DNA of 64,000 bases. Source: Curvularia sp. ZM96. Its lineage: Eukaryota; Ascomycota; Dothideomycetes; Pleosporales; Pleosporaceae. Where the stretch lies: contig JAJGBQ010000001.1 in the NCBI GenBank assembly GCA_022457065.1, positions 3,472,001 to 3,536,000 of the forward strand, read 5' to 3'. The notes under the pieces are model-generated. The model made no database searches. It was not told the DNA's origin and saw nothing but the letters and a program-made list of their open reading frames with translations. Of the stretch, positions 1-11,537 are shown piece after piece. Each line of letters begins with the position of its first letter. Position 1 is the stretch's first letter. Both the position numbers and the translations under genes were made by a program.

Positions 1-243
1 GTCATAGGGTGGACTCGACGCTCGGATGTGGCTCGGGGCGATGATACCCCAGCCCGTTCCCGATGGTCGATGGCTAGGAATGGATGGTAGTGACGTGTTT
101 AAGAACGGGCGACCTCGCTGAGGAAAAGAGGTAGGATTTGCCTACTCAGCTCCCTATTCTGCGGTTGGGATCAAGGCTTTCTCGCACGTCGACCCGCCTG
201 TTGTCAGGCTGCAATACGAATTACAGTTCCTTCTGTTAGCAGA

Positions 244-2011
244 ATGGCGTCCGCAACCGAGCACGTGATGGATACACCTCGCGGAGAGAAAGACAGCGAC
301 GAGCGATTGGAGGAAGCCAAGCACATCAACACCATAGAAAATTTACCGGATCCAGATGCAAACCTCACTGAAGAAGAGCGCGCTGCCCAGGTAAGTTTTT
401 CCCACATCATGGCTTAATACAGCTGGACAGATAAATGACCTTTTTCACAGGACAAGAAATTGCTCCGCAAACTCGACTTACACCTGATTCCCTGGCTCAC
501 GCTCCTATATCTCGTTTCATTCCTCGACCGTACCAACATCGGCAATGCAAAAGTTGATGGCCTTCAGGAAGACCTCAAAATGTCCAATAGCCAATATAAC
601 AACAGTCTTACGATCTTTTTTGTTAGTTATTCTGTTTTTGAGCCACTCACCAATGTGCTGCTCAAGAAGATGAGACCTAGCATATTCCTTCCTCTGATCA
701 TGATTCTCTGGGGCATTTGTATGACCTGTATGGGTCTTGTACATAATTATTCTGGCCTGATGACAGCTGTAAGTAGATAACTCGTGTTGGTGGATATGAG
801 CTTGGCTAATAGTGATAGCGCTGGTTTCTTGGAGTTGCTGAAGCCGGGCTCTTCCCAGGAGTTAATTATTTTCTCAGCTGTTGGTACAAGCGGTCAGAAT
901 TCGGTATCCGAGCTGCTGTCTTCTTCTCAGCCGCAGCACTCGCCGGTTCGTTTGGAGGGCTCTTGGCCGCAGCAATCGCTAAGATGTCTGGCGTGGGTGG
1001 CAAGCCGGGATGGGCGTGGATTTTCGTACGGAAACTTACATTATTTTATGTCAAATCCAGAGTTTACTGACAGTGTTTAGATTCTCGAGGGCCTTTTCAC
1101 CATCTTGGTGGGAATTGCTTCATACTGGATGGTGCATGACTTCCCAGCTGAAGCCACATTTCTCTCTCCCGATGACCGAGCTCGCGTCCTGCGGCGACTA
1201 CGCGCCGACCAACAAGCATCATCAGGCCATGAAGAGTTCCAGATGAAGTACTTTTGGCAGTCAGTCAAAGACTGGAAGACGTATGCTTTTGCCATTATTT
1301 ACATGGGAGCAGACGGCTCCCTATATGCGTTTAGCTTATTTCTACCGTCTATCATTGCAGGTCTAGGCTATACTTCGACAAGGGCGAATTTGCTTTCGGT
1401 ACCGCCCTATGCAGTGGCCGCCGTTGTCACCGTATTAGTCGGATACATCGCTGACCGCACAAATCAACGAGGCTACTGCAACATATTCGTTTCCATCTTC
1501 GGTATTGTGGGCTTTGCCATGTTGCTTGCGTCAGGCAACCCTCATGTCCAATACGCAGGTACATTTTTAGGTGCAATGGGGATTTATCGTGAGTATATTT
1601 CAGGGCTTTGTATTTGTCCTGCATGATGAAATGGAGAGAAAAGAACCAAAGGCTGACCATTGCCTAGCTACCATCGCCAACACAATCTCTTGGTGTGCCA
1701 ATAACGTAGAAGGCGTGTATAAACGTGGAGTAACTTTAGGTTTCGTTATAGGGTGGGGAAATATCAATGGAGTCGTCTCATCCAATATCTATCGCAGCAA
1801 GGACAAGCCGAGATATTTTCTCGGCCATGGCGTCGTCCTGGCTTATTTGACCCTTTGGCTCTTCGCAGGCAGCATTATTACGCGTGTTCTGCTTGTTTGG
1901 GAGAACAAGAAGAGAACTCAGGGACGCAGGGATCATTGGGTTGAGGGGAAAAGTGAGGAAGAAATTAGAGAAATGGGTGATCGTAGGGCCGATTTCCTGT
2001 ACATGCTTTAG
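244..2011 (+). CDS. MFS permease, Dal5/allantoate-type anion:cation symporter
   Basis: Five exons (244-390, 451-768, 819-1025, 1081-1588, 1668-2011) give 507 residues. All four introns are GT-AG and the frame stays open throughout. The protein shows the hallmarks of fungal Dal5/Tna1/Liz1-type transporters: an acidic N-tail, then LLRKLDLHLIPWL before TM1, FLDRTNIGNAK, RWFLGVAEAGLFPG in TM4, and a loop ending in DRRADFLYML. These carriers sit in the plasma membrane and take up organic anions such as allantoate, nicotinate or pantothenate. The substrate cannot be read from sequence. The start at 244 is the first ATG in frame and gives the usual short hydrophilic N-terminus. The gene is convergent with the aldolase downstream. 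Confidence 0.9.
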
Positions 2012-2183
2012 GAAGTTCTGTCTGCAGCGAGAGGGTGAGGCTGCGTGCGCCCATGTACATGCACATACATCTTCGCTCTTCTAAAAAAGTGTCATCGACT
2101 GGAGGATTTTTGAATGAGATGATTTGAAGAATAGAGCGGACTTTGTAAGTGATTTCCTGAAAGGCGTAATTTGACCTGGCCAA

Positions 2184-3202
2184 CTACAACGACACTTCCA
2201 GCTCATCTAGACCCGATACCTGCTCTACGACCCATTTTCTACTCTTTTCATCCGTATACCGTGGGTACGGTCTTCGGCAATCCGCACTGTTTTCGGGGTA
2301 CCCCCTCTTGTGTGCGACAACATATTTTGTGCCGTTGATGCCGCCTTTCCCGAACCCCCATTCTGTCACGGAAAGCTTCACCTGGAGGGCAGACGCTTCT
2401 GCGTGCTTTCCAGATTGATAGAGATTGTACATGTGTACGCAAGACTTGATTTGTCAGCAACGCTATGCTTTCTTCACTATTTCAGTCGGCTTACCTTGGG
2501 GTACAGATTCGCAACACCAGTAATCGCACCAACGGAGCCAATACTGAGCGCTGGAATGAGCCAGTCGCTCTGGCCGGCAAGAGCAACAAACTCGGACTTT
2601 TCAAAAGCGGCGCTTATCCTGGCAACCTTTGCAATTCCGCCACACGTCAGTTTGACGGCAACAATGTTCTTGTGCTGGCCGAGTATGTTGAGCATTTCGG
2701 AGTTGATATCGAGGCCCGCAACTACACCAGGGAAATTGTAGAGGACCAGAGGAATGGGAGATGCATCGGCAAGCTCCTGGAAGTAGGAAACAATGGCATC
2801 TTGGTTCATGGCAAAGTGGAAATAGGAAGGCACCAAGGCAAGGTAGTAGTTTGCGCCTGCTTCTTTGGCTTCCTTGGTTTGGCGAATGGCATCACGTGTA
2901 CAACCGGCCACTCCGCCCATAGTTATAGGTAAATCGCCGCGACCTAGACGTTGTGCGGTTTTGCGAGCGATTTGTGCCAGTTGTGTCTTTTCTTCCGATG
3001 AGAGTGTTGCTGCTTCTCCGTTGGTGCCTGCGATGACGATCCCGTGGAGTCCGTTGGAGATGAGAAATTCAAAATGCTTCTCTTGGACGTCCCAGTCAAT
3101 CTCCTGGGCAGCATCGTCTTTGAACCAGGTCAACGAAGGAACATGGATTCCAGGTGGGAAAGAGTACGACGTGTTGTCGTTTGTGTTGATTGCAGAAGGC
3201 AT
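2184..3202 (-). CDS. Dihydrodipicolinate synthase-family aldolase (DapA/HOGA/KDG-aldolase type)
   Basis: Two exons on the minus strand (3202-2495 and 2444-2184) with a 50-nt intron give 322 residues, a normal size for this TIM-barrel class I aldolase family. Visible motifs are GTNGEA for carboxylate binding (about residue 60), LVLYNFPG with the catalytic Tyr (about 150), and NIVAVKLTCG with the Schiff-base Lys (about 180). Fungal members cleave 2-keto-3-deoxy sugar acids or 4-hydroxy-2-oxoglutarate, releasing pyruvate or glyoxylate. True lysine synthesis by DapA is absent from fungi, so a catabolic lyase role is inferred. It shares a promoter region with a quinate/sugar-acid-type permease, which fits a sugar-acid or hydroxyproline breakdown role. 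The exact substrate is unknown. Confidence 0.87.
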
Positions 3203-3740
3203 ATTTTGAGGTGATGAGATTCTGGAGTCGAGGAAAGTGAAAACAGATTGAATGGCGAAAGCGAAATGCTGGGGAGCAGCGAAGTCGCTGCATTTTGGGC
3301 GAGTCGAATGCCGTACAGGCTCTCCGGCATCTCAAGGACGGACACGCCTCGTATCGTGGGGACATGGTGGAGGTTGCGTGGGCTCGCAAACGCCGATTCG
3401 CCATTGCCGTTGTCGTCGGATGAGGCTCGGGCAACAGCGTCACTTTGCCGACGCCTGGTCGCCTGTCGGCTACGCTAACGCCGTTCTCGGATCCGGCCAA
3501 CCCCACGCAACAAGAAATTGCGGACGTCTGGGGACTCCGCAGCTAGCCCTGCTCGACTAGGTCGCCATTGAGGCAGCTTGCCGCTCGTTTCGTGAGTGGG
3601 TTTTGTGGAGAAGCGCATGCCCTCAAAAGCCCCAATACCCCGGGATTTCTACCATGGCCATGGGCTGAACTGCACCCAACTTTAGCAATCTTTCTTTGCA
3701 GATTTGAGTTTTGCTTCGTTGCGTGTGAAAGAGAGTCATC
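3203..3740. promoter_or_regulatory. Divergent promoter between aldolase and sugar-acid permease
   Basis: This 538-bp interval separates the two start codons and must hold both promoters. Short open frames here have no recognisable protein. I see no convincing known binding motif for a named regulator. Confidence 0.5.
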
Positions 3741-5637
3741 ATGGGAGGCTTTGCGAGAGCGCCCGAGGTATGTCCATGCAAAGAATCGTATTCGAGACAC
3801 GAGCTGATTCTATGTCTTTACAGGACCGGCCAACACCACCTGAAGTTGTAAGTACTAGACACAGGAAAAGAAACACTCAAAAGTTGAACTACTAAATACT
3901 AACTCTACTTGCTCTGTAGTATAACTGGCGAGTCTATATGGCTGCCCTTGTTATTTCTATGGGCGTTCTGGCGTACGGCTACGACTCTGCATTCATCGGA
4001 ACAACAATAGCCCAGGAGTCTTTCAAGAAAGACTTTGGCATCAATGCATCAAACAAAAATGAAATCACCAGTAACATCACATCCATATACTCAGCCGGAG
4101 GTCTCGTTGGAGCGCTGTGCATGTACCCCTTTCTCGAACTGCTCGGCCGTCGTGCCACTGTCATCATTTCGGATGCTATTTTCATCGTTGGAGCTATCAT
4201 GTGCACCGGTAAGTAAATCCCATTTGGACAAGAAAGTCGGAGTTACAAAAGATTCGTCTTGCTACACCCTTTACCTATGCGTAACTCACCCATACGTCTG
4301 CACTGCTCTCTTCCCAGATCAGCCTATACTTAAAAAAAAACGCTGTATTTGTTAGGATTTCCTATGCTGATTTTCAATTAGTCCCCAAAAATCAGTTGAG
4401 CCTTGTCCTTGCCGGGCGCTTCTTTACTGGCATGGGAGTAGGTGGCATAGCTGCCGTCAGCCCCATCTACATCGCGGAAATATCGCCACCTGCTATCCGC
4501 GGCCGTCTGACCGGTTTCTTTGAGTCTTTCTACCAAACAGGCGCGGTTATTGGGTTCTGGATAAATTATGGAATCGTGCACACGATGGACGGAAAGAAGT
4601 CCACGGCATGGAGAATACCCATGGCGGTTCAGCTAATTCCAGCCGGTTTACTTGCTCTTATGATCCCTGTCCTCAAGGAATCACCCACTTGGCTGTTGAA
4701 GCGTGGGCGAGACGCCGAGGCACTCAAGTCCTACAGCTTCTTCCGAAACCTTCCCGAGGACCATCCATACATTGCGCAAGACGTGCAATTCGTCCGTAAT
4801 GAGATCGCCAAGGAACGCGCTACACTGCTACGTGGAGAAAAACGCCCAACCTTTCTCAACACAATTAAAGCTGCAGCACGGGAGGCCGCGATGCCCGGTA
4901 TGCGTAACCGATTCCTGCTCGTCTTCCTCATGTTCATGTGGCAAGCCTGGTCAGGGGCTGCTGCAATCAACTATTACTCGCCAACCATTTTCACATCCAT
5001 TGGCTTGTCCGACGTCACGCTATGGACCGGTGTCTACGGAATCATCAAAGCTGGCGGGTCCATTATTTTTTTCACATGGTTCATCGACAAGTTCGGTAGG
5101 AAATGGCCTTGGATAGTCTCCTCGCTTATCTGCGCCTTTTGCCAGTACTACCTCGCCATCTACATTGCGCTCGGCAAACCGACTGTTGGCGAGCCTATGT
5201 CCGAGTCTACCGTCGCAGGAGGCAAGGCTGCGACCGCTATGATCATGATATTCGGAGCGGCCTGGTCTTTTGGAGCGAATGGGCTGCCTTGGATAATCTC
5301 CTCTGAGATCTTTCCTGCATCTTTACGCTCTGTTTCTGGCCCTTGGGCTGCCGCAAGCGTTTGGATTTGGACACTTGCGGCCACAAAAGCACTCCCAGAT
5401 ATGTACACGCATATGAAATGGGGCGTGTATGTCTTCTTCGCTTCTTGTCTCATCTGCGCCAGCGTGTATGCTTGGTTCTTCATCCACGATACCAAGGGAT
5501 TGCGCATGGACCAGATGGATGAGTTGTTTGGCTTCGAGAAACGTGAAGAGTTTATTGAAGAGGCAGAGCGGAAGTTGTCGGTGAACGAGGGATATGAGTA
5601 CAAGAAAGAACCAGCGCAGCACACTGAGGCTGTGTGA
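3741..5637 (+). CDS. MFS sugar porter, quinate/hexuronate permease-like
   Basis: Four exons (3741-3767, 3824-3847, 3920-4208, 4382-5637) encode 531 residues. The first two exons hold only 9 and 8 codons, and give MGGFARAPEDRPTPPEV before YNWRVYMAALVISMG. That N-terminus is typical of fungal quinate permease (QutD-like) proteins. Sugar-porter signatures follow: GYDSAFIG in TM1, GRFFTGMGVGG, ESPTWLLKRG, and DKFGRKWPW before TM9. The C-terminal tail is long and acidic. It is a plasma-membrane proton symporter by family. The 173-nt last intron is long for this window, and the acceptor at 4381 was chosen because it restores VPKNQLSLVLAGRF. It is divergent from the aldolase, which favours import of a substrate for that enzyme. 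Quinate, galacturonate or another sugar acid are all possible. Confidence 0.88.
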
Positions 5638-6263
5638 GCCGCAAGTAATTTATTTAGATAACAGTAAGCAGGACCTCGAAACCTGTCATGGACACAGGAA
5701 CACACTGTTCTGATGGCATATTAAAGAGTCAATAGCACTACGCCTGTTATGATAGAAACTCATGTTAATTCCATTACTTCTAGATAAAGACTTTTGGATC
5801 GAGTGACGGTGGCATTTCGTGTCGCATATTTCAACTGGTTTGCTGCGTTGTTAGATGGACATCAACAAGAGCAGTGCAAGAGCCCACTTGTTTGATTGAC
5901 TCTGGTGCTATTCGAAGCGGAGGCGGAGTCGATCAGCTGCGGTGGAAAACCATAACCGCATTAAGCGCTTGGAGCTGTACTCTTGTTGCATGCTTTGCCT
6001 ACCTTAAAAGCGGTTACCCTACTCTGAAATTTTAGTAGTCGTCTAAATTGCGCGTGTTTGTTAGTAGATGACAACGAGACGGAGGAGAAAATGACATAGA
6101 AAGAGGTTATATAATCAAATTGCAGTTTCAATAGAAACCATTGTCCTCATCTACTACCTAAGCCATGAACCATCCGCAAGTCAATAGTCTTTTCCATGAG
6201 GCTGATGATTTAGATTTCTTCTTCGTCGTACTGGTGTTCTTCATGAATGACCGCCGAGATGAG
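5638..6263. other. Convergent intergenic interval
   Basis: This stretch lies between the stop of the permease and the stop of the minus-strand helicase and should contain both 3' ends. It is AT-rich toward 6000-6160. I see no gene, RNA or clear repeat. Confidence 0.5.
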
Positions 6264-9200
6264 TTATGCTTCAGTGAGCGCGTTACAAGGCATGACTTCG
6301 CCATTGGAGCTACAAAGACCAAGGGATTCCAAGGCAGGACGGTATTGTTCATATGTTCGAAGCTCGCGCCGGTGGATTGTACGAATGCACTTGGCTTTAC
6401 TCAAGTCGTAAATGAGTCTAATAAGACTTGACGACCTCTTAATTCCGCTAGTCGGTCGTGTGAACTCTTCCGAAGGTCCCACGACCTGGAAGGAGACCTT
6501 GGCACGTGTGCACGCAACTACCGTACGGCCGGTCTTGAACAAATGGCCTATTGCTCCGGCAGTATCCAAGGTGACTGAGAGACTGTCCTTTCCCATGAAG
6601 GAATCTACAGTGGTGATTGTAATGTTGGTGAGCTGTGTCGCACTCTCCTTGTCCCCACGGGATAGTGCAACCCTAACCGCAAGGTCTCGCTCGCGCTTGA
6701 GAACCACTACCTGGGCGTTATATGGCGTGATAATTGTGTGGTCTCTGCCTTGCATGTGTTTCATGCGAAGCACGGCATCGCGCATGGCCGCTGCAGCAGT
6801 CTCGAGGTTGTACGTCGACTGGTTAGCGTCTTGCTGGGGATTCCCCTCTTCGACATTGAGAAAGAGGAGTGGAGTATCGATGCCCCAAATGATGGAATTG
6901 ATGCCTGCAAATCTCTTGGTAGTATCGCTATCATATCCATGAACAGGCTGCAAGTCGGGCATGTTGTTGACAGAAGCAGCCAGGTCCATCAGCTGCTTGT
7001 TCTGAAAGCGCGATGACAGTGAAAGCATTGCAAACGGGCCTCCGGTGGCGCAATAGCGCATGATTGTCGACACCATAATCTGCTGTTGGAAAGCATTGTC
7101 TTTGCTGTTCCCAAAGGCTTGGGGCGGCAGCTGATTAATGGCACCAACAATCAGACGCCATTTGGCGCTCCAGTTGTGAGAAAAGAACCCAAATGCTTCG
7201 GCGTCATTCGCTCGGCCGGCTTCCTCGAGGACAATGACATGTGCTCTACGCTTGAGGTTAAATGCGTACTCCGTTGCTACCGCTGTGGTGGTACACACAA
7301 TGGCAGCCTTTTGCAAGAGAGCATTCATTCCGATGACAGCGGCCTCCTTGATGGTGTTTGCAAGGTCCTTGGTCAGGTCGTCCTTGTTCGCTTTCAGGTC
7401 ACGACGGGCGATGACGATAGGCTCAAGCTTGATTTTCAACGCCTCGAGCTCGTCAGTAGTAAAGGTGGCTCGAATTTCTGATGACAAGTAGAAGCCGGGG
7501 AAATGTGCTAGTTCCAGGATGTATTTCGCGGCTGAGCCATCGAGTTCTTTCATCCTCTTGTCGCGGATATTGGGAGTGCCACTTCCACGGAACTTTGCCA
7601 GGTAGGCATTAAGCAGACTGCGTGGGAGCTCGTCAGTGACCCGAAGATGAGGATCAATGTTAAACAGACTCGCTTCTTCAGTCCGACTATACGACGGGCG
7701 GACCATGGCTTTGACTGCATTGAGCTCTGCGTTCTTGCTGTGCAGACGAAGGACCAGAACCGGGTTCCTCCTCATGCGTTGCATGAACGACCGGGCAGTC
7801 CCCACAAGGTTTCGGTATACCTCGTCAACAGCGTCGTTTTGCATGGCGCAATATGTAATGCGACCATTCTCTGTCGTGAACGTGTCTTCGCCCGCGTCGA
7901 AGTCCTCGGCACTGACAAGACTGTCAGTTTGGTCTTGGAAAGCGACGCTGGCCTCATGCTTTTCAGTCGCAATAACACGGTTGCTGACCCTGAGTCGGAG
8001 AAGGTAGGGCAAGACCGAGACGTATGCTAGGAAAGACTTGCCCGAACCAGACGGACCTGACAGCCACGAGGTGTTTGCATAGACGCCAGAGTTCATCCAC
8101 ATCTGATGTTGCTCCATCTGATGTGGCAGAAGCATCTGGTTGACGATATGCAGAGCTTGTTCGAGGTCGCTTGGGTGCACATCCTCATACAAGGGTCTAC
8201 CCTGAAACTGTGTATGGTCCTTGCAAAGGAGGAGTTCCCGGGCTTCTACAAGCCTCTTTTCCTTCTCTATATATGACTGGTGCAGTTTGGACGGGACTTT
8301 CATGTCGGCGATGTTACTCATGAGGCGCTCGCACTCCTTCTCTTGGTTGTAGGTGTAGATCCTGATAGGCGTGGTGCAGTTGTTACGAGTCCAGGTCTGA
8401 AGCTGCATGGCGGACATTTTCTTCAAATGCTCTTCATCAAGAACACTCCGCTTCTCCTTGTCCAATGGTGTTTTGTCCTTCCAAGGCCGCTCGACGGATA
8501 TATTGATCATGTTCCTGCTGGTTGCAGCAGTGGCCTCTGTAACCGTTCCTTTCCATGGGTCGTCCGGTGCGACATTGCCTTTCTCGCCCCAGCCAATCTG
8601 TACTGCATCGCCGGGCACCAGTCTGGGGTTCTTGCCATCGTATTTGACAGAGGCCTGCAAGTGAAATGCATTGTAGAATTCCAGTGGCTTATATAGCGTG
8701 CCAGGTACAGGGACAACAGCGACTTTAGCATCGTAGGCATGCTTTCCCATGAAGGCGCGCTGTTCCATGAGAGCTCCTATACCGACGGCACGAGCGAGTT
8801 CGCTCCAGTCCTCGAATGCGAATCGAGCAGGGGTCTTGAAGAGCGGATATCCTTTGGCTTTGATGCCTTTATCATTGATGTACGGGTTCTCGATGTCCAC
8901 GAAGAACTCATTGAGAGGATCGTAGCGTGTGAGATTTTGCCAACGTCCAACGATCTCGCTGATGAGCTTCTTGACATCAGTTCCGCGGATCAGAGTGAAC
9001 ACCGACGGGGATTTGGCAATGGCGGTGCGAAGATCCTTGAGCAGGTCTGGGACGTCTTCCTTACGTGTGAGGACGTTTTCGGTGCATGGGTGCTCGTTGT
9101 GTCGGAAAATGACGAGCATGAGACGATGGCCCGATTCCTCGGCTGATCTGTACAGATCTTCCAGATAACCATTGTCATCTTTGGTCTTGGGGTAGGCCAT

Positions 9201-10295
9201 GGTCTGGGGAAAGATCTTGCTTATGGCAGTTTGCCAGATCCGGTCGGTGACGTCGATGACATGGTGCGTGGGCTGGTAGTCGCCACCCTTCGCCTTGGTA
9301 GTGTTTCGGTGAGTGAGTTCGACGGTAGCACGGACTGATGGCTGCTTGTCCGGTGTCGCAACATCAAAATAGTTGAATCGATGAGTGATACGAATCACCG
9401 ACTTGACGTAGGGGTCTTGCCGAACGTCAAAGTATACCGTGTCGTCGCCGTTCTGCTTGAATTCATTGGGTTTGGCGATGGCGGAGAGATTCTCAAGATA
9501 AGTCTGAAGGTCGTTGACGTATACAGCTTGCTGCCCTCCATATGCCTTGCGCGGAATGAGGCCAGTGGGTACCAGTCGAAACTTGGGGAGGAGAAGGTTC
9601 TCGACATCCTTCTGAGTGAGCAGCCATCCACGGTGCCAACGGAACCAGAAGCGGAGGATTTGTGCCTTGTTCTTACTCATGTAACCATCCTTTCCAAGCA
9701 TATGGGGTCGGACGGAGGTGAATCGATGATACTCGGCAAACATTTCCTCTACGCTCGGGCGATACACTTGATCGGGGCCGAGGTCTTTGGGCTGTCTCAT
9801 AGCGACATGCTCGAAGGCAGTCTTGACAAACTCCTTGGTGAGAGAGCCGACGGGCACCTTGTCTGGGATCCTGTGGTAGGTGACGAGGGACTGGGAGCGA
9901 AGGCGAACGGCTGATGCTTCGCGCGTCCTGCCACGTTCGATGTAGCAGTCATCTATGGGGAGCTCGCTGCTGCTGGATGAAGGCTTACAGTAAAGCAGAC
10001 TCTCACCTTTCTGAGGGTAAACAAGAGGTTTTGCGTCCTTGAGAGCTTGAGCCTCTGCTGGCATGACATAGGGGGCAGAATATATGTCAGATAGCTTGAC
10101 CTCGGTGGCGTTCACCAAACCTTCAGTCTTGCCGTCGACGATGTAGGAAATCATAGCTGCGAAGCCTACAGATTTGAACTCTGACGGGAGAGGATCAGCG
10201 TCTTTGGGCTTGTCGCGATCACGGACCTTGATCTGGGCGTCGTGAAGAGCCCGATCATCTTCCGTGAAATCGTAGAGGTAATCTCCGCTCGACAT
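6264..10295 (-). CDS. SF1 DNA2/NAM7 (UPF1-like) helicase-like protein, copy A
   Basis: A single uninterrupted frame of 1343 codons plus stop. The C-terminal half carries superfamily 1 helicase motifs: Walker A GPSGSGKS near residue 750, motif II VLEEAGR near 1023, a LSSRF motif near 1093, ITPYNAQ near 1193, VDSFMGKD near 1232 and ACTRAK near 1262. Motif II has Glu-Glu-Ala-Gly in place of the usual Asp-Glu-Ala-x, as in some UPF1/ZNFX1-like proteins. The N-terminal 700 residues match no family I know, apart from the paralogue at 12079-15972. The pair shares FFVDIENPYIN near residue 463 and CKDH(T/S)Q near 693. It probably is a nucleic-acid-dependent ATPase in nucleus or cytoplasm; its target is unknown. 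The absence of introns contrasts with most neighbours. Confidence 0.85.
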   Translation of the reverse strand: MSSGDYLYDFTEDDRALHDAQIKVRDRDKPKDADPLPSEFKSVGFAAMISYIVDGKTEGLVNATEVKLSDIYSAPYVMPAEAQALKDAKPLVYPQKGESLLYCKPSSSSSELPIDDCYIERGRTREASAVRLRSQSLVTYHRIPDKVPVGSLTKEFVKTAFEHVAMRQPKDLGPDQVYRPSVEEMFAEYHRFTSVRPHMLGKDGYMSKNKAQILRFWFRWHRGWLLTQKDVENLLLPKFRLVPTGLIPRKAYGGQQAVYVNDLQTYLENLSAIAKPNEFKQNGDDTVYFDVRQDPYVKSVIRITHRFNYFDVATPDKQPSVRATVELTHRNTTKAKGGDYQPTHHVIDVTDRIWQTAISKIFPQTMAYPKTKDDNGYLEDLYRSAEESGHRLMLVIFRHNEHPCTENVLTRKEDVPDLLKDLRTAIAKSPSVFTLIRGTDVKKLISEIVGRWQNLTRYDPLNEFFVDIENPYINDKGIKAKGYPLFKTPARFAFEDWSELARAVGIGALMEQRAFMGKHAYDAKVAVVPVPGTLYKPLEFYNAFHLQASVKYDGKNPRLVPGDAVQIGWGEKGNVAPDDPWKGTVTEATAATSRNMINISVERPWKDKTPLDKEKRSVLDEEHLKKMSAMQLQTWTRNNCTTPIRIYTYNQEKECERLMSNIADMKVPSKLHQSYIEKEKRLVEARELLLCKDHTQFQGRPLYEDVHPSDLEQALHIVNQMLLPHQMEQHQMWMNSGVYANTSWLSGPSGSGKSFLAYVSVLPYLLRLRVSNRVIATEKHEASVAFQDQTDSLVSAEDFDAGEDTFTTENGRITYCAMQNDAVDEVYRNLVGTARSFMQRMRRNPVLVLRLHSKNAELNAVKAMVRPSYSRTEEASLFNIDPHLRVTDELPRSLLNAYLAKFRGSGTPNIRDKRMKELDGSAAKYILELAHFPGFYLSSEIRATFTTDELEALKIKLEPIVIARRDLKANKDDLTKDLANTIKEAAVIGMNALLQKAAIVCTTTAVATEYAFNLKRRAHVIVLEEAGRANDAEAFGFFSHNWSAKWRLIVGAINQLPPQAFGNSKDNAFQQQIMVSTIMRYCATGGPFAMLSLSSRFQNKQLMDLAASVNNMPDLQPVHGYDSDTTKRFAGINSIIWGIDTPLLFLNVEEGNPQQDANQSTYNLETAAAAMRDAVLRMKHMQGRDHTIITPYNAQVVVLKRERDLAVRVALSRGDKESATQLTNITITTVDSFMGKDSLSVTLDTAGAIGHLFKTGRTVVACTRAKVSFQVVGPSEEFTRPTSGIKRSSSLIRLIYDLSKAKCIRTIHRRELRTYEQYRPALESLGLCSSNGEVMPCNALTEA

Positions 10296-10783
10296 GATGG
10301 CGAGGGGGATGGCTTGAGTAGTAAAGAAGATTGGTTTGAAGAAGAAAAAAGAGTTTTGAGTGATTCTGGGTATGGGTTGAGTCGGTGTCGGTGTGTTGGG
10401 GTTGGTGTGTTGGTGTTTTGGAGCAGTGACACTGATCAGTGTGTGCCAAGACAGTGGCCTTGCTAGCGTTGTTTGCTCTCTAGGAGAGTAACTCGCGGTG
10501 AAGGTGAATTTTGATCCTGCTAATGATGTAGTATGTTTGTAATGTCTCTCACGGGCTGCGCTCGCATGGCGACGCCGAAAGCTTGTCGGGCTGGGCAGTT
10601 GACAGCAGCCCTAAGATGCTTCGCACAAAGGTCTCCCAATCGCTCTACACCTCAAGGATGTCCTGCCACAGCGGTGTTGGTTGACAACAGAGAGGGAAAA
10701 GATATGAGAAAGCGTAGATGACAAGTGAGGTAGGGTCGTTTGCTACCTGCAAGCGCCTAGGCGCCATTCCGGGTACCTATAGA

Positions 10784-10856
10784 GTGAAGGTAGGACCAAG
10801 GTGGAGTCACCTTCACCAACGCGCCCTGTCACCTGTCTACAAAGTGAAGTCACCTT
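10784..10856. repeat. Inverted and direct copies of GTGAAGGT / ACCTTCAC
   Basis: GTGAAGGT at 10784-10791 is followed by its exact reverse complement ACCTTCAC at 10809-10816. A further GTGAAGTCACCTTC copy lies near 10844-10857, and GTGAAGGTGA occurs at about 10498. The blocks TCACCTTCACCAACGCGCC and TCACCTTCGCTAAAGCGCC are imperfect direct repeats. They may be operator-like sites or remnants of a duplication. Confidence 0.5.
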
Positions 10857-11537
10857 CGCTAAAGCGCCTTATTGCTTCAGAGGGGCAGCGGCGCTGTGTA
10901 CGGACTCGTACGTGGATTCTAAAATACTCTCACTTTTACTGTTGTAGTCCACCTATTTGGGATTAGCGTCTTGGCACTAGCAACCGCTTCGAGAATAGCT
11001 TAACTTACCTTCCCATCCACCCCTCAATCCTATACTCTAATACGTAAAACACGAAGGGGATTAAGATCTGAAGTGATTCTTGAAGCTCTAGATTATAGCA
11101 CTCAAAGGGACTGTCTCAGTCTCGCCAAACGCCGCCTTCACCCGTGCAGCAGACGCACTTATTTGCTGAACACTGAGGTCCCCAGCATAGTCTCTTTGAC
11201 GGGTAAAGGCAGAAACTCGATAGACAGCTGGCGCCTTCAGAAGCATCTCACTGCGTTATCACTATAACGCCTCGCCGCCGGGATTCCTTTGTGCCCAGGT
11301 CTTGCCGTAGTTCTCAAGTGAGAGCACCGCTTTTGCACAGGCATAGACAGACGTGCCGAATAGAATTAACACGAGCAAAAAAGAGGTACAGAAGTTCTGA
11401 TGAGAGCGCTTTGGTGGGCAACGCAAACGCAAACGGACCGCGCTAACGGCAACTAGCGTAACTCTGTATAATTGTCTGCCACGAGCATCCTTCTTGACAG
11501 GCAGCATCAATATTGTACGCGTACTTTGTTTTTTTTG

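Noticed and set aside
3096..3506. Minus-strand 136-codon frame over the aldolase start and upstream region
   Set aside because: It overlaps the conserved aldolase start in another frame and lacks any domain.
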